Source: Cellvibrio sp. UBA7661
GTDB lineage: Bacteria; Pseudomonadota; Gammaproteobacteria; Pseudomonadales; Cellvibrionaceae
Direction: 5' to 3'
DNA: 64,000 nt
Assembly: GCA_002483365.1 (NCBI GenBank)
Contig: DLHT01000010.1
Coordinates: 34,093 to 98,092, forward strand
Below are positions 9,362 through 18,825 of the stretch, in pieces. Both the position numbers and the translations under genes were made by a program. The notes under the pieces were generated by a model. It was not told the origin of the DNA. It made no database searches and was given only the letters and a program-made list of their open reading frames with translations. Every line of letters begins with the position of its first letter. The stretch's first letter is position 1.

Positions 9362-10578
9362 TTCGTGCAGCCACGCCTGTATCGCAATTGCCATTAAGCC
9401 AGCGCACTGATTGGACACTGTTGTGTTTGTGGTTTGCGTTGATGTCAATCGGTTTAGTGATGGTAGCATCTGCGTCGGTTTCTTTTGCTGCATTAACCTA
9501 CGACGATGCATGGTTTTTTGCCAAACGCCATGCCATTTATATGCTTATGGGCATTGTGCTTGCCATGTTTGTTGTGTGTGTACCCATGAGCATATGGCAA
9601 CGCTACTCAGGACATTTTTTATTGATTACGCTTTTTCTTCTAGTGATTGTATTGATCCCGGGTATCGGCAAAAAAGTGAATGGAAGCCAGCGTTGGTTTG
9701 GTTTGGGCGTTATTTCTATTCAGGTATCGGAAATTGCCAAATTTTGTGCGGTAGTATTTTTTGCCAGCTTTTTTGCACGTCGATATCAAGAATTGCATTT
9801 TGGTTGGCAAGGTTTTTTGAAGCCACTGCTGGTCGTTGGTGTATTTGTTGGTTTGTTGTTATTGGAACCCGATTTCGGAAGTTCGGTTGTACTTTGTGCA
9901 ACGGTATTTGCAATGATGTTTATTGCAGGTGTTCGTATCCTGCATTTCCTTCTATTAATTATTATTGGTGTGGGCGGGTTAGCTGCTGTTGCTATTTTAT
10001 CGCCTTACCGTATGCAACGTTTGATTACCTTCCTCGATCCATGGGCAGACCAGTTCAATACCGGCTACCAACTAACACAATCCTTAATTGGTTTTGGGCG
10101 TGGTGAATGGTTTGGCTTGGGTTTGGGCAATAGCCTGCAGAAATTATTCTTTTTGCCTGAAGCACATACTGATTTTATTTTTGCGATTATTGCAGAAGAG
10201 TTTGGTTTGATTGGTGCGGTGTTATTAGTGGCTTTGTTTGCAGCACTGATTATTCGTATCTTCAAATTAGCTAAACAAAATTTGGCAGCTGGGAAAATGT
10301 TCCCCGCATTGGCGACTTTCGGCATTGCTATTTTGTTTTCCTTCCAGGTCTTTATCAATATGGGTGTCTCGTCCGGGTTATTGCCCACTAAAGGATTGAC
10401 CTTGCCATTTATCAGTTATGGTGGAAGTAGCTTATTAATTTGTTGTGTTCTTATGGCTTTTGTTATGCGTGTGCAATGGGAACTGGCCGGTTTTACTCCT
10501 GCAATTCCCGAGCTTCCTAAAACACCGCGTACGCCAGCCAATATTGCTCGCACTCCAGTTGTGGAGGCTGCATCGTGA
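9358..10578 (+). CDS. ftsW: Septal peptidoglycan glycosyltransferase FtsW
   Basis: SEDS-family membrane protein of 406 residues with about ten hydrophobic helices and the family signatures 'NGSQRW' (loop), 'LEPDFGSSVV' with the catalytic-region aspartate, 'GYQLTQSLIGFGRGEWFGLGLGNS' and 'HTDFIFAIIAEEFGLIG'. It polymerises lipid II at the septum with FtsI. The ATG at 9358 has AGGAG 8 bases upstream and overlaps the murD stop; the in-frame ORF extends 27 bases further upstream without support. The stop overlaps the murG GTG. Confidence 0.95.
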   Translation: MIRAATPVSQLPLSQRTDWTLLCLWFALMSIGLVMVASASVSFAALTYDDAWFFAKRHAIYMLMGIVLAMFVVCVPMSIWQRYSGHFLLITLFLLVIVLIPGIGKKVNGSQRWFGLGVISIQVSEIAKFCAVVFFASFFARRYQELHFGWQGFLKPLLVVGVFVGLLLLEPDFGSSVVLCATVFAMMFIAGVRILHFLLLIIIGVGGLAAVAILSPYRMQRLITFLDPWADQFNTGYQLTQSLIGFGRGEWFGLGLGNSLQKLFFLPEAHTDFIFAIIAEEFGLIGAVLLVALFAALIIRIFKLAKQNLAAGKMFPALATFGIAILFSFQVFINMGVSSGLLPTKGLTLPFISYGGSSLLICCVLMAFVMRVQWELAGFTPAIPELPKTPRTPANIARTPVVEAAS

Positions 10579-11678
10579 GCACAAAAAAACTATCTGTATT
10601 GATCATGGCGGGTGGAACCGGTGGACATGTGTTCCCCGCATTAGCGGTTGCAAATGAACTGCGTAATCGTGGTGCGGTTATTCATTGGTTGGGCACCGCA
10701 CGTGGAATTGAAATGCGCTTGGTTCCAGCAGCCAATATTCCTTTGCATCTCATCAATATTGAGGGTGTGCGTGGTCGCGGTTTAGTGGGTTTAATTAAGG
10801 CTCCTTTTTTAATTGCCTACGCAGTGATTCAGGCATTTATGATCATTCGTAATATTAAGCCTGATGTGGTGGTGGGGTTTGGTGGCTTTGCATCTGGCCC
10901 CGGTGGTGTTGCTGCCAAATTATCAGCCACACCATTAATTATTCATGAGCAAAATGCTATTGCGGGAACCACTAATCGATTATTGGCAAAAATAGCGACA
11001 AAAGTTCTGGCTGCATTTCCTGATGCCTTTAGTAAAACCAATATTAAACAGGAAGTAGTGGTTGGTAATCCTGTGCGTGAACAAATTAAAAATTTATCAT
11101 CTGTAACAGTGCGCTATTCCCAACGCATGCAGCAGCAATTACCTCTACAAGTCCTTGTTGTGGGTGGCAGCTTGGGCGCAAAAGCAATTAATGAATTAAT
11201 CCCTGCTGCACTTGCTGAAATGCCACGTCATCTGCGTCCTGTTATTCGTCATCAAACCGGAAAAAATCACGCGCAAGCGACAACAGCGCTGTATATGCAG
11301 CATCAGGTTGATGCAACCATAGAAGAATTTATTGACGATATGGCTGCCGCTTATGCGTGGGCTGATTTAGTTATATGCCGCGCAGGTGCCTTGACCGTAT
11401 CGGAATTAATGATGGCCGGTGTTGCAGCGATTTTAATTCCCTTGCCAAGTGCAATTGACGATCACCAAACATTTAATGCTAAAAACCTGAGCGATACCGG
11501 CGCGGGTATTTCATTGGTCCAGAAAGATTTAACCGCAGCAAAATTGGCTGCTTTATTGTTAACCGAATTAGCTGACCGCCAGCATTTAATGTCGATGGCG
11601 GAAAAAGCGCAGCAGCTGGCAAAACCTGATGCTGTTGCACAAGTAGCTGATATTTGTGAGGAGGTTGCCCGTGGATAA
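10575..11678 (+). CDS. murG: UDP-GlcNAc:lipid I N-acetylglucosaminyltransferase MurG
   Basis: GT28-family, membrane-associated enzyme of 367 residues. The N-terminal glycine-rich loop 'GGTGGHVFPALAVA' (about residues 13-26), 'GFGGFASGPGG', 'HEQNAIAGTTNR' and the donor-site segment 'ICRAGALTVSELM' are all present. It makes lipid II from lipid I. The GTG start overlaps the ftsW stop; the 3' end overlaps the start of murC by 8 bases. Confidence 0.97.
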   Translation: MSTKKLSVLIMAGGTGGHVFPALAVANELRNRGAVIHWLGTARGIEMRLVPAANIPLHLINIEGVRGRGLVGLIKAPFLIAYAVIQAFMIIRNIKPDVVVGFGGFASGPGGVAAKLSATPLIIHEQNAIAGTTNRLLAKIATKVLAAFPDAFSKTNIKQEVVVGNPVREQIKNLSSVTVRYSQRMQQQLPLQVLVVGGSLGAKAINELIPAALAEMPRHLRPVIRHQTGKNHAQATTALYMQHQVDATIEEFIDDMAAAYAWADLVICRAGALTVSELMMAGVAAILIPLPSAIDDHQTFNAKNLSDTGAGISLVQKDLTAAKLAALLLTELADRQHLMSMAEKAQQLAKPDAVAQVADICEEVARG

Positions 11679-13119
11679 TTCTACGCAACAATCCATAAGT
11701 GGTCGTGCTAATGGTCACTGTGTTCCAGAAATGCGTCGTATTCGCCGTATCCATTTTATTGGAATTGGCGGAGCAGGAATGAGCGGCATTGCAGAAGTGT
11801 TGTTGAATCAAGGCTATGAAATTTCTGGCTCTGATATTAAGGAGTCCAGTGTAACTGCTCGCTTGGTCGCCAAAGGCGTCAAAATTTTTATCGGTCATTC
11901 GGCCAAGAATGTGCGCGAAGCCGATGTTGTTGTTAATTCCAGTGCAGTTAATGCGAGCAATCCGGAAATGCTGGGTGCACGCGAATTGCGAATTCCTATT
12001 GTGCGTCGCGCAGAAATGTTGGGCGAATTGATGCGTTATCGTCACGGAATTGCCGTGGCGGGCACGCACGGAAAAACCACCACCACCAGTTTGTTGGCAT
12101 CTATTCTTGCCGCAGCAAAACTGGACCCGACGTTTATTATCGGTGGATTGGTTAACAGCACAGGCACTAATGCACAACTTGGACAGAGCCGGTATTTGGT
12201 GGCGGAAGCCGATGAAAGCGACGCGTCATTTTTACATTTGCAGCCGATGGTGGCGATTGTTACCAATATTGATGCCGACCATATGGAAACCTACGGTGGC
12301 GATTTTTCCAAATTGAAAAAAACGTTTATCGAGTTTTTGCACAATCTTCCATTCTACGGTTTGGCGGTATTATGCGGCGAAGACCCGGTAATCCGCGACA
12401 TTATTCCTGAGGTGTCACGTCCGATTTTGACGTACGGTTTTGCAGAGCATTGTGATTTCCGTGCAGTGAATATCAAACAAGACAAAATGCATTCGGAGTT
12501 TGATGTCATTCGTCCTGGGCATGACAAACCATTGCATATCCGCATCAATATTCCCGGAATTCATAATGTCTTGAATGCAACAGCAGTTATCGCTGTTGCA
12601 ACAGATGAAGGTATTAATGATGAGGCAATTCAATCCGGTTTGGAAAATTTCCAAGGGGTTGGTCGCCGTTTCCAGGTGTATGGCAATTTCCCTGTTGGCA
12701 ATGGTGAGGCCATGTTGGTTGACGATTATGGTCATCATCCACGCGAAGTTGCTGCTGTCATTAAAGCGGTTCGCGATGGCTGGCCGGAGCGTCGGTTGGT
12801 CATGATTTATCAGCCGCATCGTTATACCCGTACCCGCGATCTTTATGAAGATTTTGTTGAAGTGCTTTCAACGGTTGATGCATTGGTTATGTTGGAGGTG
12901 TACAGCGCGGGTGAAGATGCAATTCCTGGTGCAGATAGTCGGCATTTGTGCCGCAGCATTCGTGCCCGTGGTGTTGTGGAGCCGATTTTTGTTGAAACGG
13001 TCGATGGTGTTCCGTCCATCATTAAAGACATCGTACGTGCAGGGGATATTGTCATCACACAGGGTGCGGGCAACGTAGGCGTACTCTCACCCGAATTAGC
13101 AAAAAGACAATTGTGTTAG
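11671..13119 (+). CDS. murC: UDP-MurNAc:L-Ala ligase MurC
   Basis: First of the Mur ligases in the pathway. 'IHFIGIGGAGMSGIAEVL' is the UDP-substrate loop and 'VAGTHGKTTTTSLLA' the ATP loop; 'EADESDASFL' and 'NIDADHMETYGGDF' are typical. The GTG at 11671 is chosen because GAGGAGG sits 6 bases upstream inside the end of murG, giving 482 residues, close to other MurC proteins; a GTG at 11656 would put that site inside the gene. The stop overlaps the possible GTG start of ddl. Confidence 0.95.
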   Translation: MDNSTQQSISGRANGHCVPEMRRIRRIHFIGIGGAGMSGIAEVLLNQGYEISGSDIKESSVTARLVAKGVKIFIGHSAKNVREADVVVNSSAVNASNPEMLGARELRIPIVRRAEMLGELMRYRHGIAVAGTHGKTTTTSLLASILAAAKLDPTFIIGGLVNSTGTNAQLGQSRYLVAEADESDASFLHLQPMVAIVTNIDADHMETYGGDFSKLKKTFIEFLHNLPFYGLAVLCGEDPVIRDIIPEVSRPILTYGFAEHCDFRAVNIKQDKMHSEFDVIRPGHDKPLHIRINIPGIHNVLNATAVIAVATDEGINDEAIQSGLENFQGVGRRFQVYGNFPVGNGEAMLVDDYGHHPREVAAVIKAVRDGWPERRLVMIYQPHRYTRTRDLYEDFVEVLSTVDALVMLEVYSAGEDAIPGADSRHLCRSIRARGVVEPIFVETVDGVPSIIKDIVRAGDIVITQGAGNVGVLSPELAKRQLC

Positions 13120-13133
13120 AGGTTAAAAAAGAG

Positions 13134-14105
13134 ATGCAAGCAGTCACTCTGCCGATTAGTGAAACATTTAAAAAACAATTGGGCCGCGTAGGTGTGCTTT
13201 TTGGTGGCTTGTCGGCCGAACGGGAAATTTCGTTGCAAAGCGGCGCTGCTGTTATTGCGGCATTGGTTGAAGCAGGTATTGATCATGTTGCAATTGATGT
13301 GGGCGATAACATTATTGCTGATATTCAGGCCGCCAAAATTGATCGCGCTTTTATTATTTTGCATGGCCCCGGCGGTGAGGATGGTCGCATTCAGGCTTTG
13401 TTGGAATTTTTAAACATCCCTTACACCGGTAGTGATGTGGCCTCATCGGCATTGGCAATGGATAAGCTACGCACCAAACAACTTTGGCGCGGCGTTGATG
13501 TTAATGGCGAGCAAGGTTTGCCAACGCCAGAATTTGCTGTGTTATCCCAAGGTTCAGATTTTGCACACGTGCTGGAGAGTCTGGGCGGCGAAGTGATGGT
13601 GAAACCGGCAAATGAAGGTTCCAGTATTGGTATGTCGCGTGTGAATAGTGCTGCTGATTTGGAGGCCGCTTTTCAAAAAGCAGTGCAATACCAAGGTAGT
13701 GTCTTGGTGGAGCGGTTAATTGTAGGCAGTGAATTTACCGTGGCCATCCTTGATGGTGAGGCTTTACCTCCAATCAAACTGGAAACCAACCATAGCTTTT
13801 ACGATTTCAATGCAAAATATATTGCTGAAGACACGCGTTACTTATGCCCTTGTGGTTTGTCATCTGAAAAAGAATTGGAGTTAAAAAAGCTCGCACTCAA
13901 CGCATTTAATGCGCTGGGGTGTCGCGGCTGGGGTCGTGTAGATGTGATGGCTGATGCACAACAGAATTTTTATCTGTTGGAGGTTAACACCGCACCTGGT
14001 ATGACGAGCCATAGTTTGGTTCCTATGGCTGCTAAAGCGGTAGGGCTGTCGTTTACCGAATTGGTTTTGACAGTTTTGCGCGCAAGCCTTGCGGTAAAAG
14101 TATAA
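13134..14105 (+). CDS. ddlB: D-alanine--D-alanine ligase (DdlB type)
   Basis: ATP-grasp enzyme that makes the D-Ala-D-Ala dipeptide used by MurF. 'VLFGGLSAEREISLQSG' at the N-terminus, 'LHGPGGEDGRIQALLE', 'VKPANEGSSIGMSRV' and the metal-binding 'VNTAPGMTSHSLVP' near the C-terminus are Ddl signatures. The 323-residue form starting at ATG 13134 is preferred, with AGAGG 11 bases upstream; a GTG at 13113 would add seven residues and overlap the murC stop. Its dcw-cluster position marks it as the DdlB copy. Confidence 0.95.
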   Translation: MQAVTLPISETFKKQLGRVGVLFGGLSAEREISLQSGAAVIAALVEAGIDHVAIDVGDNIIADIQAAKIDRAFIILHGPGGEDGRIQALLEFLNIPYTGSDVASSALAMDKLRTKQLWRGVDVNGEQGLPTPEFAVLSQGSDFAHVLESLGGEVMVKPANEGSSIGMSRVNSAADLEAAFQKAVQYQGSVLVERLIVGSEFTVAILDGEALPPIKLETNHSFYDFNAKYIAEDTRYLCPCGLSSEKELELKKLALNAFNALGCRGWGRVDVMADAQQNFYLLEVNTAPGMTSHSLVPMAAKAVGLSFTELVLTVLRASLAVKV

Positions 14106-14123
14106 GCGCCATGTGTAAATACT

Positions 14124-15230
14124 ATGCGTGATATGAAAGGAGGGCGGATTGAGCCTCGCATCGGTAACGAGCGGCTTGATCCTGTTGCAGATAAGTCTAC
14201 GCGACGCAATCGTGCGGATGATCTGGCGCTTGCCAGTCGCAAAGAGTCTGGTGCTGGAGCACGCGTAGTACGCGATGTATTAATGGATAGTCCTTCATCG
14301 CGTTATGTTGCTCCGGATTTACCCGTTGCACGGACAGAGTTGCCAACAAAACGTGAACGTGGTTACAGCAAGGTATCGCCTCAAGGGCAAAAAATAGAAG
14401 GAAATCGGCAAAAAAAAGCGCGAGCAACATCGCCGGATGCCCGTAAATGGAATTTTTCCTGGGTAAATCGCAAATTAGGCGCGGGATTATTGGTGTTAGG
14501 GATGCTCTTGGGTGGGTATTGGGTAAGCGAACCTGTCGCAAAAATTTTTGAACGGCCAATAAAAAGTGTCGTGGTTGAAGGTGATTTTAATTTCATCTCG
14601 AAACAGCGTGCTACCGAGCTTATTGGGAATGAAATTAACGGTGACTTTTTGCAGTTGGATTTAATGCAATTGAAAAATGCGTTATTAAATGATCCCTGGG
14701 TTGAAAAAGTTACCTTAAACCGGCGTTGGCCAGACACATTGGTAGTAAAAATTACCGAGCAAAAACCTATTGCTCGTTGGGGAAATGGATTTTTGAATCA
14801 ACGTGGAGAAATTGTTCGCATCGAGGATGCAAGCCAACTATCTGGTTTGCCTTGGTTGCAAGGAAATGAATCAGATGCGCCTGAAATTTTGCAGCAATAT
14901 CAGGATTTATCCCAGATTTTGCGCTCGCGAGGGTTGGAAGTTATCGCGTTAAAGTGCGATAACAAAAAATCCTGGCGATTAACGATAAAAAATCACGTAG
15001 AAATTGCACTTGGACGCGATCAAGTGATGGAAAAAATACGTAGATTTGTTACTGTATACGACACGCACTTAAGCAACGTCTGGATGGATGTAAAAGCGAT
15101 AGATGCACGGTATACAAATGGAGTTTCAGTGCGTTGGGTTGCAGATTCTGCCATGGCAAAAAAACACATAAAAAGCCAGGCACTAGAGAAACTTCCTGCA
15201 TCCTCACTATTAACTGCTCCAAAAATTTAA
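14124..15230 (+). CDS. ftsQ: Cell division protein FtsQ
   Basis: Bitopic divisome protein. One membrane helix (about residues 116-135, 'GAGLLVLGMLLGGYWV') is followed by a POTRA domain starting at 'IKSVVVEGDFNFISKQ' and the FtsQ beta domain. At 368 residues it is long for FtsQ (usually 250-290) because of a basic cytoplasmic N-terminal extension of about 115 residues. The start is uncertain: a strong AGGAGG at 14138-14143 lies inside the ORF just downstream of the ATG at 14124, with no in-frame ATG, GTG or TTG at normal spacing behind it. Confidence 0.9.
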   Translation: MRDMKGGRIEPRIGNERLDPVADKSTRRNRADDLALASRKESGAGARVVRDVLMDSPSSRYVAPDLPVARTELPTKRERGYSKVSPQGQKIEGNRQKKARATSPDARKWNFSWVNRKLGAGLLVLGMLLGGYWVSEPVAKIFERPIKSVVVEGDFNFISKQRATELIGNEINGDFLQLDLMQLKNALLNDPWVEKVTLNRRWPDTLVVKITEQKPIARWGNGFLNQRGEIVRIEDASQLSGLPWLQGNESDAPEILQQYQDLSQILRSRGLEVIALKCDNKKSWRLTIKNHVEIALGRDQVMEKIRRFVTVYDTHLSNVWMDVKAIDARYTNGVSVRWVADSAMAKKHIKSQALEKLPASSLLTAPKI

Positions 15231-15292
15231 TCGATTAAAGAAAATCGCCAGTTGTTCAGTAATTGGCAAATAACTGGTAAATGAGGTTATGA

Positions 15293-16531
15293 ATGGCAAA
15301 CGCTAGCGACAACAAAATGATTGTAGGCCTGGATATTGGCACATCCAAGGTTGTGGCTATCGTTGGTGCTATTACTCCGGAAGGCCAATTGGAAATCGTG
15401 GGAATTGGTTCCCATCGTTCCAATGGTTTGAAGAAAGGAGTGGTAGTCAATATCGAATCGACTGTGCTGTCGATTCAGCGCGCAATTGAAGAAGCTGAGT
15501 TAATGGCAGGTTGCCAGATTCACTCGGTATATGCAGGCATTGCTGGTAGTCATATTCGTAGTTTGAATTCCCATGGAATTGTGGCAATCCGCGATCGTGA
15601 AGTTTTTCCCCAGGATTTGGAGCGTGTTATCGATGCTGCCCAAGCTGTCGCTATACCGGCAGACCAAAAAATCCTACACATTTTGCCGCAAGAGTTTTTG
15701 ATTGATGATCAGGACGGCGTAAAAGAACCATTGGGGATGTCAGGCGTTCGCCTGGAGGCCAAGGTTCATTTGGTTACCTGTGCAGTTAATGCAGTACAAA
15801 ATATTGAAAAATGTATCCGTCGTTGTGGTTTGGAAGTGGAAGACATCATTCTTGAACAACTGGCCTCCAGTTATTCGGTATTAACTGATGATGAAAAGGA
15901 GTTGGGTGTATGTGTTGTTGATATCGGTGGAGGCACTACAGATATTGCCATCTTCAAAGATGGGGCAATACGTCATACGGGAGTGATTCCGATTGCAGGC
16001 GATCAGGTGACCAACGATATTGCAATGGCATTGCGTACGCCGACACCAAATGCTGAAGAAATTAAAATTAAATACGCATGTGCATTGGCCAAATTGACCA
16101 GTCCAGATGAAACCATCAAGGTTCCCAGTGTTGGCGACCGACAGCCTCGCGATTTGTCCCGTCAGGCACTAGCTGAAGTCGTTGAACCGCGTTACGACGA
16201 ATTATTTACGTTAGTGCAAGCTGAATTGCGCCGCAGTGGTTACGAAGATTTGATTGCCGCCGGTATTGTCCTTACTGGAGGCACATCCAAAATGGAAGGT
16301 GTTATTGAGTTGGCAGAAGAGATTTTCCATATGCCTGTGCGCTTGGGATCACCGCAAAACATTCGCGGTTTGTCCGATATCGTAAACAATCCTATTTATT
16401 CAACAGGTGTTGGTCTTCTTATATATGCAATGAAACAAAATCTGGGTAGCGGCAGAGCAGTTGCCGGTACCAAAGAAGCTCAAGGGTCGTTGTTTAGCAA
16501 AATCAAAAAAATATTTCAGAGTAATTTTTAA
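15293..16531 (+). CDS. ftsA: Cell division protein FtsA
   Basis: Actin-like ATPase of 412 residues that tethers FtsZ to the membrane. 'VGLDIGTSKVVAIVG' (phosphate 1), 'VVDIGGGTTDIAIF' (phosphate 2) and 'GIVLTGGTSKMEG' (adenosine motif) are visible. The C-terminus ends in a basic amphipathic segment ('FSKIKKIFQSNF'), the usual membrane-targeting helix. The ATG has GAGG 6 bases upstream. It lies between ftsQ and ftsZ as in nearly all proteobacteria. Confidence 0.97.
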   Translation: MANASDNKMIVGLDIGTSKVVAIVGAITPEGQLEIVGIGSHRSNGLKKGVVVNIESTVLSIQRAIEEAELMAGCQIHSVYAGIAGSHIRSLNSHGIVAIRDREVFPQDLERVIDAAQAVAIPADQKILHILPQEFLIDDQDGVKEPLGMSGVRLEAKVHLVTCAVNAVQNIEKCIRRCGLEVEDIILEQLASSYSVLTDDEKELGVCVVDIGGGTTDIAIFKDGAIRHTGVIPIAGDQVTNDIAMALRTPTPNAEEIKIKYACALAKLTSPDETIKVPSVGDRQPRDLSRQALAEVVEPRYDELFTLVQAELRRSGYEDLIAAGIVLTGGTSKMEGVIELAEEIFHMPVRLGSPQNIRGLSDIVNNPIYSTGVGLLIYAMKQNLGSGRAVAGTKEAQGSLFSKIKKIFQSNF

Positions 16532-16581
16532 CCAAATTTAATTTTCACAAATTGAGTCAAAGGAAACAAAGGGGTGTGGCC

Positions 16582-17763
16582 ATGTTTGAACTAGTTGATA
16601 GCATTCATCAAAACGCGGTAATCAAAGTGATTGGTGTTGGCGGCGGTGGTGGTAACGCAGTCAAGCATATGATCGCCAGTAAGGTCGAAGGCGTAGAATT
16701 TATTTGCGCTAATACTGATTCACAAGCATTGAAAGATATAGACGCACGTACCGTGTTGCAGTTGGGTAATTCCATGACCAAAGGTTTGGGTGCGGGTGCA
16801 AATCCAGAAGTGGGGCGCCAAGCTGCAATGGAGGATCGCGAGCGAATTGCCGAAGTATTGCGCGGTGCAGATATGGTCTTTATCGCTGCAGGCATGGGCG
16901 GTGGTACCGGTACGGGTGCTGCACCCGTTGTTGCAGAAGTTGCTCGCGATTTGGGTATTTTGACAGTTGCAGTCGTGACCAAGCCTTTCCCGTTTGAAGG
17001 CCGTAAACGTATGGTTATTGCGGATGCCGGTATCAAAGAGTTAAGTGAACGCGTTGATTCACTTATTACAATTCCTAACGAAAAATTATTGTCAGTACTG
17101 GGAAAATCTACCAGCTTGCTTGATGCTTTCAAGGCAGCAAACAATGTATTGCTCGGCGCGGTACAAGGCATCGCCGATCTTATTATCCGCCCTGGTATGA
17201 TTAACGTTGACTTTGCTGACGTTCGTACCGTTATGTCTGAAATGGGCATGGCAATGATGGGGACTGGCCGCGCAACCGGTGAAAACCGTGCACGCGATGC
17301 AGCTGAAGCAGCTATCCGCAGTCCGTTGCTTGAAGATGTAAATTTGCAAGGTGCTCGCGGTATTCTGGTTAACATTACAGCCGGTATTGATTTGTCCTTG
17401 GGTGAATACTCTGAAGTAGGAAGCATCATTGAAGAGTTTGCATCAGGCGACGCTACTGTGGTTGTGGGTACGGTTATTGACCCAGAATTGACTAACGAAC
17501 TGCGTGTGACAGTTGTGGCAACCGGTTTGGGTGTAGTTGAGAAAGTAATTGCTCCAGTGAAAGATACAAAACCTGCTCCTACTAAAGTTGTCGACAATAC
17601 TCGTCGCGCAGCACCAGCGGTGGATTATTCTACGCTTGATCGTCCTGCACAATTACGTGCTAACGCTCATTCGTCCAATGCTGCTGCGCTGGCTGCACCA
17701 TTGGGCGATAAAGAGCTGGAATATCTTGATATCCCGGCATTTTTGCGTCGTCAGGCAGACTAA
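16582..17763 (+). CDS. ftsZ: Cell division GTPase FtsZ
   Basis: Tubulin-like ring protein, 393 residues. The tubulin signature GGGTGTG is at residues 106-112; 'VIGVGGGGGNAVKHM' near the N-terminus contacts the nucleotide and 'NVDFADVRTVM' is the T7-loop region. The C-terminal 'DIPAFLRRQAD' is the conserved peptide that binds FtsA and ZipA. ATG 16582 is supported by AAAGGGG 7 bases upstream; the ORF is open to a TTG at 16552 but nothing supports that start. Confidence 0.98.
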   Translation: MFELVDSIHQNAVIKVIGVGGGGGNAVKHMIASKVEGVEFICANTDSQALKDIDARTVLQLGNSMTKGLGAGANPEVGRQAAMEDRERIAEVLRGADMVFIAAGMGGGTGTGAAPVVAEVARDLGILTVAVVTKPFPFEGRKRMVIADAGIKELSERVDSLITIPNEKLLSVLGKSTSLLDAFKAANNVLLGAVQGIADLIIRPGMINVDFADVRTVMSEMGMAMMGTGRATGENRARDAAEAAIRSPLLEDVNLQGARGILVNITAGIDLSLGEYSEVGSIIEEFASGDATVVVGTVIDPELTNELRVTVVATGLGVVEKVIAPVKDTKPAPTKVVDNTRRAAPAVDYSTLDRPAQLRANAHSSNAAALAAPLGDKELEYLDIPAFLRRQAD

Positions 17764-17864
17764 TAGCCAATTAGCTATAGGGAAGATTGCCAGTTTTAAC
17801 TGGTTGGCTTCTTCTCTGGTTGATAACATGCCCAAGAGTTAATAGATGTATGAAGGGTATGTAG

Positions 17865-18776
17865 ATGATTAAACAGCGAACGCTTAAAAATGCAATCCGC
17901 ACGACAGGTGTGGGGCTTCACACAGGTGACAAGATTCATCTGACGCTGTTGCCTGCATCTGTTGATAGTGGAATTGTATTTCGTCGGGTGGACTTGGATC
18001 CCCCTGTTGAAATCAAAGCGACCGCTAAAAGTGTAGGAGAAACGACACTTTCTACTTGCCTAATCAAAGATGATGTCAGGGTGTCAACTGTAGAGCATCT
18101 TATGTCTGCTTTGGCCGGGTTAGGTATTGATAATGCGATTGTCGAATTAGATGCTCCCGAAATTCCGATCATGGATGGCAGTGCCGGTCCCTTTGTGTTT
18201 TTGATTCAATCTGCCGGCGTTCAGGAACAAGATGCACCTAAAAAGTTCGTACGTATCAAAAAGGAAGTAACTCTGAGAGATGGTGACAAATACGCCACAT
18301 TCTTGCCTTTTAATGGTTTTAAAGTGTCGTTTTCGATTGAATTTGATCATCCTGTATTTAAAGACCGCCGACCACAAACTGAGCTGGAGTTTTCCAGCTC
18401 GACTTTTGTAAGAGATATTAGTCGTGCGCGGACTTTTGGTTTTATGCACGAAATCGAATACCTGCGCTCCAAAGGTTTAGCTCGCGGAGGCAGTATGGAT
18501 AATGCCATTGTAGTAGACCAGTATCGTATTCTTAACGAAGATGGTTTGCGTTTCGAGGATGAGTTTGTAAAGCACAAAGTGCTGGATGCGATTGGTGATT
18601 TGTATATGTTGGGCAACAGTTTGCTTTGTGAATATCGCGCTCATAAGTCAGGACATTCACTGAACAATCGTGCTTTGCGCTTGTTGCTCGAACAGCCTGA
18701 TGCTTGGGAAATCGTCACTTTCGACGGGCAGCAGAAGTTACCAATCACTTATGTTACCCCTACAGCAGCTGCTTAA
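17865..18776 (+). CDS. lpxC: UDP-3-O-acyl-N-acetylglucosamine deacetylase LpxC
   Basis: Zinc-dependent deacetylase for the committed step of lipid A synthesis, 303 residues as in E. coli. The zinc ligands are recognisable: H78 in 'TVEHLMSAL', and H237 and D241 in 'HKVLDAIGDLY'; 'SGHSLNN' carries the catalytic-site histidine. It is the last gene of the dcw cluster, 101 bases after ftsZ, and is followed by a strong hairpin. Confidence 0.97.
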   Translation: MIKQRTLKNAIRTTGVGLHTGDKIHLTLLPASVDSGIVFRRVDLDPPVEIKATAKSVGETTLSTCLIKDDVRVSTVEHLMSALAGLGIDNAIVELDAPEIPIMDGSAGPFVFLIQSAGVQEQDAPKKFVRIKKEVTLRDGDKYATFLPFNGFKVSFSIEFDHPVFKDRRPQTELEFSSSTFVRDISRARTFGFMHEIEYLRSKGLARGGSMDNAIVVDQYRILNEDGLRFEDEFVKHKVLDAIGDLYMLGNSLLCEYRAHKSGHSLNNRALRLLLEQPDAWEIVTFDGQQKLPITYVTPTAAA

Positions 18777-18780
18777 AGCG

Positions 18781-18825
18781 ATTTAGGGTGATGTTTAATT
18801 TGTGAACATCACCCTAAATTTCTAC
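18781..18825 (+). terminator. Terminator hairpin closing the dcw cluster
   Basis: A perfect 15-bp inverted repeat (18781-18795 with 18805-18819, loop of 9) starts 4 bases after the lpxC stop and is followed by a moderately T-rich stretch. The stem is strong but the U tract is interrupted, so termination may be incomplete or mainly protective of the 3' end. Confidence 0.7.

Noticed and set aside
16608..17597. 329-codon open frame on the minus strand opposite ftsZ
   Set aside because: It is an exact shadow of ftsZ codon usage, has low-complexity Ser/Thr/Pro/Ala composition and no family match or ribosome site.
17775..17815. CCAGTT/AACTGG inverted repeat between ftsZ and lpxC
   Set aside because: Short stem with a two-base loop and no T run; lpxC is probably co-transcribed or has its own promoter, but this element does not show which.
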